Positions 50,997 to 60,720 of a stretch of 64,000 nt of DNA are shown here, piece after piece. The stretch lies in the NCBI RefSeq assembly GCF_025567385.1, contig NZ_JAOQJU010000007.1:1-64000 (forward strand), in the 5' to 3' direction. The stretch is from Claveliimonas acetigenes. Its GTDB lineage: Bacteria; Bacillota; Clostridia; Lachnospirales; Lachnospiraceae. Made by a program: the position numbers and the translations under genes. The notes under the pieces are model-generated. The model saw only the letters and a list, made by a program, of their open reading frames with translations. It made no database searches and was not told the origin of the DNA. How positions within the stretch are numbered: position 1 is the first letter of the stretch; the number at the start of each line of letters is the position of its first letter.

Positions 50997-51860
50997 TTAC
51001 CTCGCATTTCCCATACAAAATACTGCCACAACGCCCGGACCGGTATGACTTCCGATTACGGTTCCGATATTATGGATCAGAATGTTGTCAATTCCCATCT
51101 TTTCCCGGACCAATCCTGCCACATATTCTGCATCCTCAATACAATCACCGTGCGTAATCATAATAATGTCATTCTCCCAGCCCTTTGACTGCTCTACTGC
51201 CATATCCACAATCCGGTGCAGAGACTTTTTACGTCCTCTCTCCTTACCGATTACCTGCAGCTTTCCTTCATTATCCATATGGATAATGGGCTTAATCTTC
51301 ACCATAGTTCCAAGAACTGCCGTTGCCTTCGACACGCGTCCGCCTCTGTGCAGATGATTCAGATCATCCACCGTCACATCATGGCAGATATGAAGCTTAT
51401 TCTCTTCTGCCCATGCCGCAGCCTCATCAATGGTCTTCCCTTCCTTCTTAAGCTGCAGTACTTTATAAAGAAGTAATCCTTCTCCCAGGCAGGCACAAAG
51501 TGTATCTATCACTATAACCTTCGCCTCCGGATACTCTTCCTGTAACTGCTCTGCCGCAAGCACCATACTATTACAGGTACCGCTAAGTCCTGAAGAAAAG
51601 GCAAGGTGAAGCACATCTTTCCCTTCTTTTAAGAAAGGCTCCAAGGCCGCCTTCGCCTCCTCCGGATTAACCTGTGATGTCACCGACATAATTCCCTGGC
51701 GAAGCTTATCAAAAAATTCCTTTGCAGTCAATCCATTCATGTCTTCATAGGTCTTTCCATCCATTGTATATTTCAGTGGAATTACAGGAACGCTTCTTTC
51801 TTCCAGCCATTCTTTCGGTAAATCCACAGTACTGTTCACAGTAATCACATAATCTCGCAT
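50997..51860 (-). CDS. DegV family fatty-acid-binding protein
   Basis: This 287-residue protein starts at ATG 51860 (MRDYVITVNSTVDLP) behind AGGAGG; the frame upstream is not coding. Motifs of DegV/FakB are NSTVDLPKEWLEE, SQVNPEEAKAALEPF, LHLAFSSGLSGTCNS and the C-terminal IGTVIGSHTGPG. Family members hold a fatty acid for phosphorylation by FakA, whose gene is not in this window. Confidence 0.93.
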   Translation of the reverse strand: MRDYVITVNSTVDLPKEWLEERSVPVIPLKYTMDGKTYEDMNGLTAKEFFDKLRQGIMSVTSQVNPEEAKAALEPFLKEGKDVLHLAFSSGLSGTCNSMVLAAEQLQEEYPEAKVIVIDTLCACLGEGLLLYKVLQLKKEGKTIDEAAAWAEENKLHICHDVTVDDLNHLHRGGRVSKATAVLGTMVKIKPIIHMDNEGKLQVIGKERGRKKSLHRIVDMAVEQSKGWENDIIMITHGDCIEDAEYVAGLVREKMGIDNILIHNIGTVIGSHTGPGVVAVFCMGNAR

Positions 51861-51934
51861 CACTCTGCCTCCTTGCTGCATCTGATATCCCGTGCATTGC
51901 CGCGCAAATCCACATTTGCCTGGCGTTACCACTG

Positions 51935-53305
51935 TTATATCATATCACGATTCTCCATGTTATGCAAAATCTTTTTAAATGTAACAGTAAACAGCAAAAT
52001 GGTAATCAGCACGGAAATCACATCTGCAATTGGCTCTGCCCGGTAAATCCCCATAACTCCCATGAATTTCGGAAGAATAATCGCCAGTGGTATCAGAAGG
52101 ATCACCTTTCTGAGCAAAGCTATGAACAGAGATACTTTTGCCTGTCCCAATGCAAGGAAAGTACTCTGGCAGGCATTCTGAATACCGAAAATCGTAATTC
52201 CCAGAAAATAGACCGGCATCACTTCACAAGTCAGATTCACCAGCGCCTGATTGCTCGTAAAAATTCCCGCATAAATCTCCGGGGCAATCACCGCAATTCC
52301 TGCAAGCAGGAACGTCCCAAGAAAACAAATTGCTAACATCTTAAAAAAGGCTTCCTTCACACGTTTTCCATTCTTCGCGCCATAGTTATAGCTGATAATA
52401 GGCTGCACGCCCTGCGATACTCCCTGCATAGGAATAACAATCAACTGCATAACACTGCTCAAAATAGACATCGTTCCCACATACAGATCTCCTCCGTACC
52501 GCTGCAGCCCGGAATTCAAAGTAATACTTACCAGGCTCTCCGTACTTTGCATAATAAACGGCGATATACCAAGAGAAGCAATCTTACCAACCAGAGACGG
52601 TTTCAGGCGCATTTTTCTCAGGCGCAGCCTGATAACGCTTTTTTGAGACGTCAGGAAATGCAAAATCCATAATGCGCTCACGGCCTGAGAGATAATCGTA
52701 GCCAGCGCCGCGCCTCTGACGCCCATATGTAATACAAAGATAAAAACAGGATCCAGCAGAATATTAAGCACCGCACCAATCAGGACAGACAGCATAGCAA
52801 TCTTTGCCTGCCCCTGGCCGCTGATAAATGTATTTAACCCTACCGCAATCTGTACAAAAATAGTTCCCAGCAGATAAACGGAGATATAGTCCACGGCATA
52901 GGTAATGCTGTTTTCACTGGCACCAAAGGCATAGAGAATCGGGGTTTTAAAGATGGAAAAAACAATTGTAAGCATCACAGCAAACAAAACCAAAAGCCCC
53001 GCTGAATTTCCCAGGATGTCCTCAGCTTCATCATACTCCTGTCTTCCCATTCTGATAGAAGCAAGCGGTGCGCCTCCCATCCCTGCAAACGCACTGAAAG
53101 CGGAAATCAGCATCAATATCGGAAAGGTAACTCCCACTCCCGTAAGCGCCATATCTCCATATCCTTCGATATGTCCGATATACACTCTGTCAATAATATT
53201 ATATAACACATTGATAATCTGGGCGGCCACCGACGGGACCGCCATACTGACAATCAGTTTCCCGATGGGTTCACTTCCCAGTCGTTCTTCCTGTTTTTCC
53301 TGCAT
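51935..53305 (-). CDS. MATE family efflux transporter (second)
   Basis: This 456-residue, 12-helix MATE protein is of the DinF/NorM-like branch (LYNIIDRVYIGHIEGYGDMALTGVG, SFNYGAKNGKRV-like ISYNYGAKNG, ALGQAKVSLF). It is preceded by TGGAGG. It is followed by degV (75 bp) on the same strand and preceded by spoVAF (14 bp). It is only distantly similar to the MATE protein at 45451. Confidence 0.92.
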   Translation of the reverse strand: MQEKQEERLGSEPIGKLIVSMAVPSVAAQIINVLYNIIDRVYIGHIEGYGDMALTGVGVTFPILMLISAFSAFAGMGGAPLASIRMGRQEYDEAEDILGNSAGLLVLFAVMLTIVFSIFKTPILYAFGASENSITYAVDYISVYLLGTIFVQIAVGLNTFISGQGQAKIAMLSVLIGAVLNILLDPVFIFVLHMGVRGAALATIISQAVSALWILHFLTSQKSVIRLRLRKMRLKPSLVGKIASLGISPFIMQSTESLVSITLNSGLQRYGGDLYVGTMSILSSVMQLIVIPMQGVSQGVQPIISYNYGAKNGKRVKEAFFKMLAICFLGTFLLAGIAVIAPEIYAGIFTSNQALVNLTCEVMPVYFLGITIFGIQNACQSTFLALGQAKVSLFIALLRKVILLIPLAIILPKFMGVMGIYRAEPIADVISVLITILLFTVTFKKILHNMENRDMI

Positions 53306-53319
53306 AATACTACCTCCAT

Positions 53320-54681
53320 TTAATTCAATTTAACATTAAGGTAACTTCTGCCCGACAATGTTTTATTAAAGCAGATACTACATATAACAATGATACACCC
53401 TGCCAGAAATCCAATCCAGTTAAACATTGCTGTCAGCACCAAAAGCAGAAGGCGCATGAATTTCAGGGCATATCCAAGCTCAAAATTCGGCTGGGTATAA
53501 TTCGCCACCGCCACGAATGCCATGTACAACATAACTTCACTGTTAAACCATCCTGACGCCACCGAAAATTCTCCCATCACAAGACCTGCAATAACGCTCA
53601 ACGGCGTACTGAGCATATTCGGCGTATTCAGCGCCGCCAGCCTGAGTCCGTCTATAGCAATTTCCAGAAGCAGAAGCTGAAAAATCAACGGAATATTTAC
53701 CGTATCTTTTACCGCCACAAAAGCAAATACCTTAGGAAGCCAGTTCAGGTTCTGCATAAAAAGCAGAAAAACAGGGGTGAGAAATACCGTCATGAGCGCA
53801 ATCAGCCCCCGTGTAATCTTCAGATAGATTCCGGTGAGTGTCGGAAAGTAATAATCATTCGCCTCCTCAATAATATCAAAAACCGAGGTCGGAAGAATCA
53901 TCGCCGAAGGAGAATTATCTACCATAATAACCACCTTTCCCTCTAACAGACAGACTGCTGCCGTATCCGGCCTCTCTGTGAATTTAAACTTAGGAAAAGG
54001 ATTGAACCATTTTCTTTTGAACAGGCATTCTGCCAAGCTCTGCTGATTCATACGGAGCGCATCTGTCCGAATACTCTTCAGCCGTGACATCACATTATCC
54101 AGAAGTTCCTTATCCACTCTATCCGACATATAACAGACTGCCACGTCCGTTCTTGAACTTTCTCCTACCTCCAGCATCTGCATAACCAAATGAGAATCCC
54201 GGATCCTTCGTCTCATAAGAGCTGTGTTAAATACAATCGTTTCAACAAATCCATCTCTGGAACCACGCAATGACTTATCTTTATCCGGTTCGTCCACACT
54301 TCTCGCCGGATAGCTCCGGCAATCGATAACGATACAGGCTTCATATCCGTCCACAAAAAAGCAGGCAGTGCCCGACAAAAGATTCCGGAATACCTGATCA
54401 AAATCCCCAATGACATTTACCTCCACATAGGGAATGCATTCCTTCACAAATGCCGTTACACTGCCTGGCATATTCTCTGCTTTTACGCCAAAAAGTGAAT
54501 CCATAATTTTCAGCATAGATTCATCATTTACAAAACCATTAATAAAATAAAAAGATGCCTCTCTGCCTCCTACGGTCATCTCTCTCTGAACAATGTCAAA
54601 GCTCTCCTCTACAGGCAATACCTGGTTCATATAAGCTACGTTCTCTTTTATTGACGCAGTAACTTTTCTTGTATCCGGCAT
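53320..54681 (-). CDS. spoVAF: Stage V sporulation protein AF (SpoVAF/GerA-A-type)
   Basis: This 453-residue protein has a soluble N-terminal half of about 290 residues, rich in alpha/beta units (YFINGFVNDESMLK, VDGYEACIVIDCRSYPAR, SSRTDVAVCYM, FNPFPKFKFTERPDTAA). It is followed by five membrane helices (ILPTSVFDIIEEANDYY loop, then GLIALMTVFLTPVFLLFM). This is the GerA-A/SpoVAF fold; the FTERPDTAA motif favours SpoVAF. Such proteins sit in the spore inner membrane and help nutrient or Ca-DPA signalling. The other spoVA genes are absent around it, so it stands outside its usual operon. Confidence 0.88.
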   Translation of the reverse strand: MPDTRKVTASIKENVAYMNQVLPVEESFDIVQREMTVGGREASFYFINGFVNDESMLKIMDSLFGVKAENMPGSVTAFVKECIPYVEVNVIGDFDQVFRNLLSGTACFFVDGYEACIVIDCRSYPARSVDEPDKDKSLRGSRDGFVETIVFNTALMRRRIRDSHLVMQMLEVGESSRTDVAVCYMSDRVDKELLDNVMSRLKSIRTDALRMNQQSLAECLFKRKWFNPFPKFKFTERPDTAAVCLLEGKVVIMVDNSPSAMILPTSVFDIIEEANDYYFPTLTGIYLKITRGLIALMTVFLTPVFLLFMQNLNWLPKVFAFVAVKDTVNIPLIFQLLLLEIAIDGLRLAALNTPNMLSTPLSVIAGLVMGEFSVASGWFNSEVMLYMAFVAVANYTQPNFELGYALKFMRLLLLVLTAMFNWIGFLAGCIIVICSICFNKTLSGRSYLNVKLN

Positions 54682-54794
54682 AATCCTTCCTCCATGTCAT
54701 CTCACATCTGATCTATAGCTTTAGCTTTCCCTAAAAGCAAAAAACTATGTATCAGTTCGGGAAGGATTCCCGATACTTTTCCGGTATTCCGGCA

Positions 54795-55313
54795 TTATGC
54801 CTGTGTCGTACTTCCAAAGCCGCCGTTTCTGACCGTCTCTACATCGTCATCCACCGTAATGCCATACTCTACAAAAATCCCCTGCATGAACCCGGTTCCT
54901 GCGGGAATTCTGACAATCTTATCTTCATTCGTATCATTGGTTATTTTTGAAAAAATATGCCCTTCGTTGTCAGAAGCATAATAATCACTGTCAATAATCC
55001 CAACCGTATTGTTCAGCTGCAGACGGTATTTAAATCCAAGTCCGCTTCTTGGGTAACACTTCAATACCCAGTCCGTTTCCATCTGTACCCGGATACCCGT
55101 TGGGATTTTCACCGTTTTTCCCGGAAGAACCACCAAATCCACCGGAGCATAGAAATCATATCCGGCGGAGCCGGCCGTCGCTCTTCTCGGGAGCTTAACC
55201 GATTCATATATTTCCCGGATTTTTTCTGGTTCTTCTGAACCAAAAGTATCAATCCAATCCTGTGAAAACTGCTCCCAGCTTACTTTTTCAAATCTTGCAA
55301 TCCTTTTTGCCAT
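54795..55313 (-). CDS. dut: Deoxyuridine 5'-triphosphate nucleotidohydrolase
   Basis: This 172-residue trimeric dUTPase has all five motifs: AGYDFYAP (I), PRSGLGFK (II), NTVGIIDSDYY (III), GTGFMQGIF (IV) and GGFGST (V). An N-terminal extension of about 35 residues precedes motif I. It hydrolyses dUTP to dUMP. It lies 11 bp after the AGCS symporter gene and may be co-transcribed with it. Confidence 0.95.
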   Translation of the reverse strand: MAKRIARFEKVSWEQFSQDWIDTFGSEEPEKIREIYESVKLPRRATAGSAGYDFYAPVDLVVLPGKTVKIPTGIRVQMETDWVLKCYPRSGLGFKYRLQLNNTVGIIDSDYYASDNEGHIFSKITNDTNEDKIVRIPAGTGFMQGIFVEYGITVDDDVETVRNGGFGSTTQA

Positions 55314-55324
55314 CTTTTCTCCTT

Positions 55325-56710
55325 TTAATCCTTTACAACCGGAATAGGCGTATCATCCTTTGCATCCAGATTGTTTATGTATTTCTTCGTCTCTTTGACG
55401 ATTACATTAGAAAGAAGAAGCACAGCAATCAAGTTCGGGATTGCCATCAATGCATTCAATGTATCAGCAATCAGCCATACCAAATCAAGCGCAATAACCG
55501 GGGCAATTGCCGCTACAACAATATAGAGAACACGATAAGGGATCAAAGCCTTCTTACCAGCAACATATTCTACACAGCGTTCTCCGTAGTATGCCCATCC
55601 AAGAATCGTAGAGTAAGCAAAGGAGATAATTCCCAGTGTCAGGATAATCGGTCCAAGATACGGAATCTGTCCAAATGCCATTGAAGTAAGAACACCTCCG
55701 TTATCAACCTGATCCGCATTAATTGCCGGATTCTTCATAATTGTAGTTACCAGTACAAGTCCTGTCATCAGACATACAACTACTGTATCCCAGAAAGTAC
55801 CTGTAGAAGATACCAGCGCCTGGCGAACCGGATTCCTTGTCTGTGCTGCTGCCGCCGCAATCGGAGCAGAACCCATACCGGATTCATTGGAGAAAAGTCC
55901 TCTGGCAACACCATACTGAATCGCCATTCTGATACCGGTACCAACCAGACCGCCCGCTGCCGCTCCCGGAGTGAACGCAAGCTTACAGATGGTTACAATT
56001 GCCGGAATAATATAATCATAGTTCATACACAAAATAATAATACAACCCAGCACATAGAAAACTGCCATAAATGGAACTAATTTTTCACATACATTAGCAA
56101 TAGACTTAATACCGCCGAAAATTACAATTGCCGTAAGGATTGCAATCAAAACACCGACAACCCATCCGGGAATGCCAAAGTTCTCATTACATACGGTTGC
56201 AATCGCATTCACCTGCGTCGCACATCCAATACCAAAGGATGCAAAGCCGGCAAAAACTGCAAAGATTACGCCCAGCCATTTCATATTCAATCCACGTTCC
56301 AGCGCATACATGGCTCCGCCCTGCATACGTCCGTCTGCCGTCTTCACTCTGTATTTCACCGCAATCAGGGACTCTGCATACTTCGTAGCAATCCCGAATA
56401 CACCGGTCAGCCAGCACCAAAGGACTGCTCCCGGTCCACCCATCGCAATGGCTGTACCTACACCGATAATATTACCGGTACCAATCGTTGCAGCCAGCGC
56501 CGTTGTTAATGCGCCAAATTGTGATACCTCTCCTTCCGCATCCGGATCTTTGGATATGGAAAGCTTGATTCCTTTTGTAATCGTCTTTCTCTGAATGAAT
56601 CCGGTGCGGATTGTCAGAAAAACATGGGTACCGAACAACAAAATAATCATTGCCCAGCCCCACACAACATTGTTTACACTCGTTACGAAAGAATTAATAG
56701 CCTCAAACAT
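55325..56710 (-). CDS. Sodium:alanine/glycine symporter (AGCS family)
   Basis: This 461-residue membrane protein starts at ATG 56710 (MFEAINSFVTSVNNVVWG) with AGGGGGGAAG upstream. AGCS signatures are FGALTTALAATIGTGNIIGVG, GGPGAVLWCWLTGVFGIATK, GLFSNESGMGSAPIAAAAA and STGTFWDTVVVCLMTGL. It imports alanine or glycine with Na+. Confidence 0.95.
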   Translation of the reverse strand: MFEAINSFVTSVNNVVWGWAMIILLFGTHVFLTIRTGFIQRKTITKGIKLSISKDPDAEGEVSQFGALTTALAATIGTGNIIGVGTAIAMGGPGAVLWCWLTGVFGIATKYAESLIAVKYRVKTADGRMQGGAMYALERGLNMKWLGVIFAVFAGFASFGIGCATQVNAIATVCNENFGIPGWVVGVLIAILTAIVIFGGIKSIANVCEKLVPFMAVFYVLGCIIILCMNYDYIIPAIVTICKLAFTPGAAAGGLVGTGIRMAIQYGVARGLFSNESGMGSAPIAAAAAQTRNPVRQALVSSTGTFWDTVVVCLMTGLVLVTTIMKNPAINADQVDNGGVLTSMAFGQIPYLGPIILTLGIISFAYSTILGWAYYGERCVEYVAGKKALIPYRVLYIVVAAIAPVIALDLVWLIADTLNALMAIPNLIAVLLLSNVIVKETKKYINNLDAKDDTPIPVVKD

Positions 56711-56794
56711 ATTCTTCCCCCTTCTTTTCTTTTTCCTTTTTGCATTATCAAGCCTATTGTACATGAATTTTCAGAAAATAGCAATGTTTTATTC

Positions 56795-57412
56795 TCAATA
56801 TGTATATTCGGCTTTTTTTATGAAGGGTATCAGCACACCGCCCACACTATTTCCAAGCGTAATAACCAGCAGGCAGAAAAGCGCACGAAACGACCAGACT
56901 CCCGCCAGGCTAAAATAAAACATGTTAGCAATGCAGTGCTCAAAGCCACTCAAAATAAACACGCTGACACATAAAAACAGAATTATCGGATTCTCTGTCT
57001 TCTTATAACCGTCTACCGCTATGTACATCAGCATTCCGCAGAAAATTGCAAGCAGAAAAAGACTTCCCGGCGTATCCGCAAGCTTCGCCTGACAAATATC
57101 ATAAGCTTTATCACGGATACCATTGATTCTGGAGCCGCACAAGGCAGCCGCCCCGATACCGGTCCCAACAAGATTACCAAGCCAGGTAAGCACAAGCAAA
57201 ATCCCATATTCTTTCTTATTCTTCTGCTCCACAAGATAGCCAACCTTGCCCGTATAAAGATACAATCCATTCAGTACAATCGCATACAATCCTATTGTAA
57301 ACAAGAGGGCGCCTGCTATTTTATTTTCCAGAGACAGATAAACAGTCCCTCCAACCGAGATTGCCAGCCCCGCTCCAACGGCTGATAAAAATACACTTCC
57401 ACTCTTTCTCAT
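56795..57412 (-). CDS. Formate/nitrite transporter family protein
   Basis: This 205-residue protein has six helices, slightly shorter than the usual 260 residues. The FNT motif GFEHCIANMFYF, the channel loop LTWLGNLVGTG and the second WxGNxxGG-like LGNSVGGVLI support the family. It conducts formate, nitrite or another small anion. The N-terminus is short (residues 1-27 begin directly with a helix), so specificity is unclear. It is preceded by GAGGGAGTG. A 23-bp gap separates it from metA. Confidence 0.85.
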   Translation of the reverse strand: MRKSGSVFLSAVGAGLAISVGGTVYLSLENKIAGALLFTIGLYAIVLNGLYLYTGKVGYLVEQKNKKEYGILLVLTWLGNLVGTGIGAAALCGSRINGIRDKAYDICQAKLADTPGSLFLLAIFCGMLMYIAVDGYKKTENPIILFLCVSVFILSGFEHCIANMFYFSLAGVWSFRALFCLLVITLGNSVGGVLIPFIKKAEYTY

Positions 57413-57435
57413 TCTTTTTCACTCCCTCAAAACAC

Positions 57436-58359
57436 CTAAAAACTGGGCGTCCCCAACAAATCATAAGGGGTTACCTGATAGACATAATAATTGAGCCAAT
57501 TCGTATAAAGATTGTTCGCCGTAGCTCTCCAGGTAAGCAGCGGTTTATTATCCGGATTATCGTCTTTATAATAATTCTTTGGCATCTCGATTGGCAGTCC
57601 CTTATTCAAATCCCTCTTATATTCTCCATCCAGCGTCACCCGGTCGTACTCGGGATGCCCCATCACGAATATCTGCCGTCCATCCTGCGCCATAGCTAAA
57701 AACAATCCTGCCTCATCCGATTCTGCCAGCACGGTAAGTCTCCCATCCGCCCGGATCTTCTCCAGCGGAACTTCTGTATGTCTAGAATGGGGAGCCAAAA
57801 ACACATCGTCAAATCCTCTTACAAGAGGAATCTTACGGTTCAGAACCTTGTGCCAGAACACTCCAAACACCTTTTTATCCAACTGCACTTTATCAATTCC
57901 ATAGTGATAGTAAATCCCTGCCTGCGCTCCCCAGCAAAGATGCAGCGTCGATGTCACATTGCTTTTACTCCACTCCATGATTTCCGTCAATTCTTTCCAA
58001 TAATCCACCTCTTCAAAAGGCATCTGCTCCACCGGAGCTCCTGTAATAATAAAACCATCAAATTTCTGTTCTTTAATCTCCGAAAACGGGAGATAGAATT
58101 TGTTCAGATGGCTGGTAGATGTATTCTTCGACACGTGGCTTGACACATTCACAAAAACCACATCCACCTGAAGCGGCGTGTTAGAAAGAGAGCGCAGAAT
58201 CTGCAGCTCCGTATCTTCTTTTAATGGCATCAGGTTCAAAAGCCCAATCTTAATAGGACGTATATCCTGGTGGGTTGCCCGGTGTTCATCCATAACAAAT
58301 ATATTTTCCCGTTCCAGTATTTCCTTTACCGGCAAATCATTCTGTACTCGAATCGGCAT
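57436..58359 (-). CDS. metAA: Homoserine O-acetyltransferase (MetA family)
   Basis: This 307-residue MetA-family enzyme has catalytic Cys in LHLCWGAQAG and the His and Glu in VMGHPEYDR. Substrate selectivity is set by the residue after GAPV: here GAPVEQMPFEEV, with Glu where E. coli MetA has Gly (GAPLG). Glu marks acetyl-CoA rather than succinyl-CoA specificity in studied members. It makes O-acetyl-L-homoserine for methionine synthesis. It starts 2 bp after the AI-2E-like gene. Confidence 0.93.
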   Translation of the reverse strand: MPIRVQNDLPVKEILERENIFVMDEHRATHQDIRPIKIGLLNLMPLKEDTELQILRSLSNTPLQVDVVFVNVSSHVSKNTSTSHLNKFYLPFSEIKEQKFDGFIITGAPVEQMPFEEVDYWKELTEIMEWSKSNVTSTLHLCWGAQAGIYYHYGIDKVQLDKKVFGVFWHKVLNRKIPLVRGFDDVFLAPHSRHTEVPLEKIRADGRLTVLAESDEAGLFLAMAQDGRQIFVMGHPEYDRVTLDGEYKRDLNKGLPIEMPKNYYKDDNPDNKPLLTWRATANNLYTNWLNYYVYQVTPYDLLGTPSF

Positions 58360-58361
58360 AA

Positions 58362-59768
58362 CTATTCTCCTTTTTCTTCTACATTTTCCTTCTCGCCAGG
58401 TTCCCTATCCGTCCCGGGTTCCTGTTCTGTGTCCATTTGATCCACCTGTTCCCTGGAGGACACATAGCTTCCGGAATCATCTACATAACTATATTCATCA
58501 TAATATCCTGACTGCACAGGAAGTGCTTTCTTCTCCAGCCTGTTATTAACCAACATCTGAACCACATAGTAAATTACTGCAAATGTAGGCACACCAAGCA
58601 GCATCCCGGCAAATCCGAACAATCCTCCGCCGAGCAAAATAGCAAAGATAACCCAGAATGCTGACAGCCCGGTGGAATTTCCCAAAATCTTCGGCCCGAT
58701 AAAATTCCCGTCCAACTGCTGCAGAATCAAAATAAAAATAATAAAGTAGACGCCTTTCATCGGATCTGCTAATAAAATCAGGATAGCACTTGGGATTGCC
58801 CCTATGTATGGACCAAAGAAAGGAATAACATTCGTCACCCCAACAATTACGCTTACCAGCAGCGTATAGGGCATTTTCAGCAAGGACAGTCCCACAAAAC
58901 ACAAAACTCCGATAATCACGGAATCTATAATCTTGCCGATAATAAATCCGCCGAATATCTCATTGCTCTTCCGCGTAAAATGCAGAACCAGGTTCGCATT
59001 ATGGGCAGATAAAAATGCATAAACTGCTTTCTTGCTCTGCCGCATAAATGTCTCTTTACTAAACAGCACATAAACGGATACGATCACTCCGATCAGCAAA
59101 TCAAAAAGCTCACTGAAGACATTAATGACTCCCACTGTCAAAGTAGACATCCATTCGTTCGCTATATTCAGAAGATCCGTGCGCAGCCACTTCTGAAACA
59201 TGTCTGTCCCTTCATTGACAATCGTCTTCAGAAGCGAACTCATCGTTGAATCAGATATTTCCATCCCATTTAGTGCATTCACCCAGTCATTCAACTGTCC
59301 CGGCAAGGTAAATACCAGATTACGGATACTTTTATATAACTCCGGAATCAACATATTACACAAAGCAACAATCACAAGAATGAGTACAATAAGGGAAGCC
59401 AGCACTCCTGCGGTTCGTGAAATGGTACGGACTTTCTTCTTATTCTTCATCCGCTTATCTAAGAACGGAACCATATACAAATCTACCTTTTTCACAATGG
59501 GATTCAAAAGGTAGGCAATGGCGAATCCATACAAAATCGGTTTAAGCACGCCCACTGTCGTTGCAAATGCATCCGAAATATGGGGCAGCCGCAACAAGGC
59601 AAAATAGAATATTATGCTTGCTGCTACCACCAGGAAAAATGTCATCCCTTTCGCAAATTGCTGACGCAGCTTAGATGGTCCCTTTGTTCCTATGTTCGGC
59701 CGATTATTATAATAGGCTTCCTGTCTCTTCATTGTCACTTTTTTTTCAGGCTCTCTTTCACTGTTCAT
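58362..59768 (-). CDS. AI-2E family transporter
   Basis: This 468-residue membrane protein of the AI-2 exporter/PerM superfamily has the PF01594-type signature (LLNPIVKKVDL, IGVTNVIPFFGPYIGAIPSA, QLDGNFIGPKILGNSTGLS) and about eight helices. The C-terminal 40 residues are a charged tail rich in acidic residues (QMDTEQEPGTDREP). Many members are of unknown substrate, so AI-2 export should not be assumed. Two bases separate it from metA. Confidence 0.88.
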   Translation of the reverse strand: MNSEREPEKKVTMKRQEAYYNNRPNIGTKGPSKLRQQFAKGMTFFLVVAASIIFYFALLRLPHISDAFATTVGVLKPILYGFAIAYLLNPIVKKVDLYMVPFLDKRMKNKKKVRTISRTAGVLASLIVLILVIVALCNMLIPELYKSIRNLVFTLPGQLNDWVNALNGMEISDSTMSSLLKTIVNEGTDMFQKWLRTDLLNIANEWMSTLTVGVINVFSELFDLLIGVIVSVYVLFSKETFMRQSKKAVYAFLSAHNANLVLHFTRKSNEIFGGFIIGKIIDSVIIGVLCFVGLSLLKMPYTLLVSVIVGVTNVIPFFGPYIGAIPSAILILLADPMKGVYFIIFILILQQLDGNFIGPKILGNSTGLSAFWVIFAILLGGGLFGFAGMLLGVPTFAVIYYVVQMLVNNRLEKKALPVQSGYYDEYSYVDDSGSYVSSREQVDQMDTEQEPGTDREPGEKENVEEKGE

Positions 59769-59837
59769 GGATATTCTATCCCTTTCCTAAAATTATCACA
59801 AGCTGACATTCCTAAAGCCATTATAACATTTATATGT

Positions 59838-59884
59838 AAAAAAGCAAATGGAGACACAACAAAAGTCTGTTTTGCCGCATCTCC
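59838..59884 (-). terminator. Terminator after the DUF1540 gene
   Basis: On the minus strand GGAGA...CAAAA pairs with TTTTG...TCTCC, followed by ATTTGCTTTTTT. It lies between the DUF1540 protein and the AI-2E gene, so the latter has its own promoter in between. Confidence 0.65.
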
Positions 59885-59896
59885 ATCTTCTATACC

Positions 59897-60211
59897 TTAG
59901 CTACATTTAAAAGTTGCACATTCTGTCTGCTCACACTGACAGGCGTTACTTCCTTCCACGCTGATCTTTCCTGCATGGCAGCGGCAGTTATCATTATACA
60001 TACACTCTACCGCTTTACAGTCAATATCACTTCTCGGTGACGCCTCGCCTGTCACATTGCTGTAAGAGCCGCCCTTACGCTCTTCAAAACTGTCACAACA
60101 GGTTTCTTCTGCGTTCTTTGCAGAATTTCCTCCTACTTGAATCGCATCAAGGTCACAATAAAAATTCTTGTTATGCATACATGTCTGCACAGTACATTTT
60201 AATTCTGGCAT
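59897..60211 (-). CDS. DUF1540 domain protein, two cysteine-rich repeats
   Basis: This 104-residue protein starts at ATG 60211 behind AGGAGG. It has two DUF1540 units, C-x3-C-x6-C-x10-C-like, with Cys at about 6, 11, 18, 37 and 38 in the first half and six or more in the second (DCKAVECMYNDNCRCHAG, CQCEQTECATFKC). The family is thought to bind zinc or form a small metallo-domain; its role is unknown. Pairs of DUF1540 repeats are typical for spore-forming Clostridia. Confidence 0.85.
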   Translation of the reverse strand: MPELKCTVQTCMHNKNFYCDLDAIQVGGNSAKNAEETCCDSFEERKGGSYSNVTGEASPRSDIDCKAVECMYNDNCRCHAGKISVEGSNACQCEQTECATFKCS

Positions 60212-60256
60212 CTTCCTACCTCCTTCATTCAATCATCAGAGGTAGTGTGTCCTGTT

Positions 60257-60688
60257 TCACTCTTTCTTATTCTCGATACCCTTAAGAAACATTTTGTGAA
60301 GCCTGGGATGCTTCTTTTTCAAAAAGACCGGCCTGCCTTTTTCATTTAAAAAACAATGTTTTGTAACACCCAGGCAATGTACCATTCCGGTTTCTTCATC
60401 AAACACCCGGTATTCCACAATTAATTTAATACCATTATACTCTGTTATGTTGGTTTCAATGGTAACAGTATCGCCAAACCGGACCATCCTGAGGTAATTT
60501 GCTTCCACACCCAGCACCGGACTGACAATTCCTTCCTTTTCTATCTTATCATAGCCGATTCCCATCTGTTCCAGCAAATCGGTTCTTGCTTCTTCAAACC
60601 ATCTGATATAATTAGAATGGTGGACAATTCCCATCTGATCCGTCTCATAGTACTGTACTTTATGCTTATACGGAGTAAACTTTCCCAT
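60257..60688 (-). CDS. Acyl-CoA thioesterase, hot-dog fold (4HBT family)
   Basis: This 143-residue protein starts at ATG 60688 with AAGGATAC upstream; the longer frame overlaps the aldo/keto reductase. The 4-hydroxybenzoyl-CoA thioesterase signature is YYETDQMGIVHHSNYIRWFEEART with Asp as nucleophile partner. It hydrolyses acyl-CoA esters. It lies 32 bp after the aldo/keto reductase gene. Confidence 0.92.
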   Translation of the reverse strand: MGKFTPYKHKVQYYETDQMGIVHHSNYIRWFEEARTDLLEQMGIGYDKIEKEGIVSPVLGVEANYLRMVRFGDTVTIETNITEYNGIKLIVEYRVFDEETGMVHCLGVTKHCFLNEKGRPVFLKKKHPRLHKMFLKGIENKKE

Positions 60689-60720
60689 TCTATGTATCCT
60701 TCTTTTGTATATCCTTCGCA

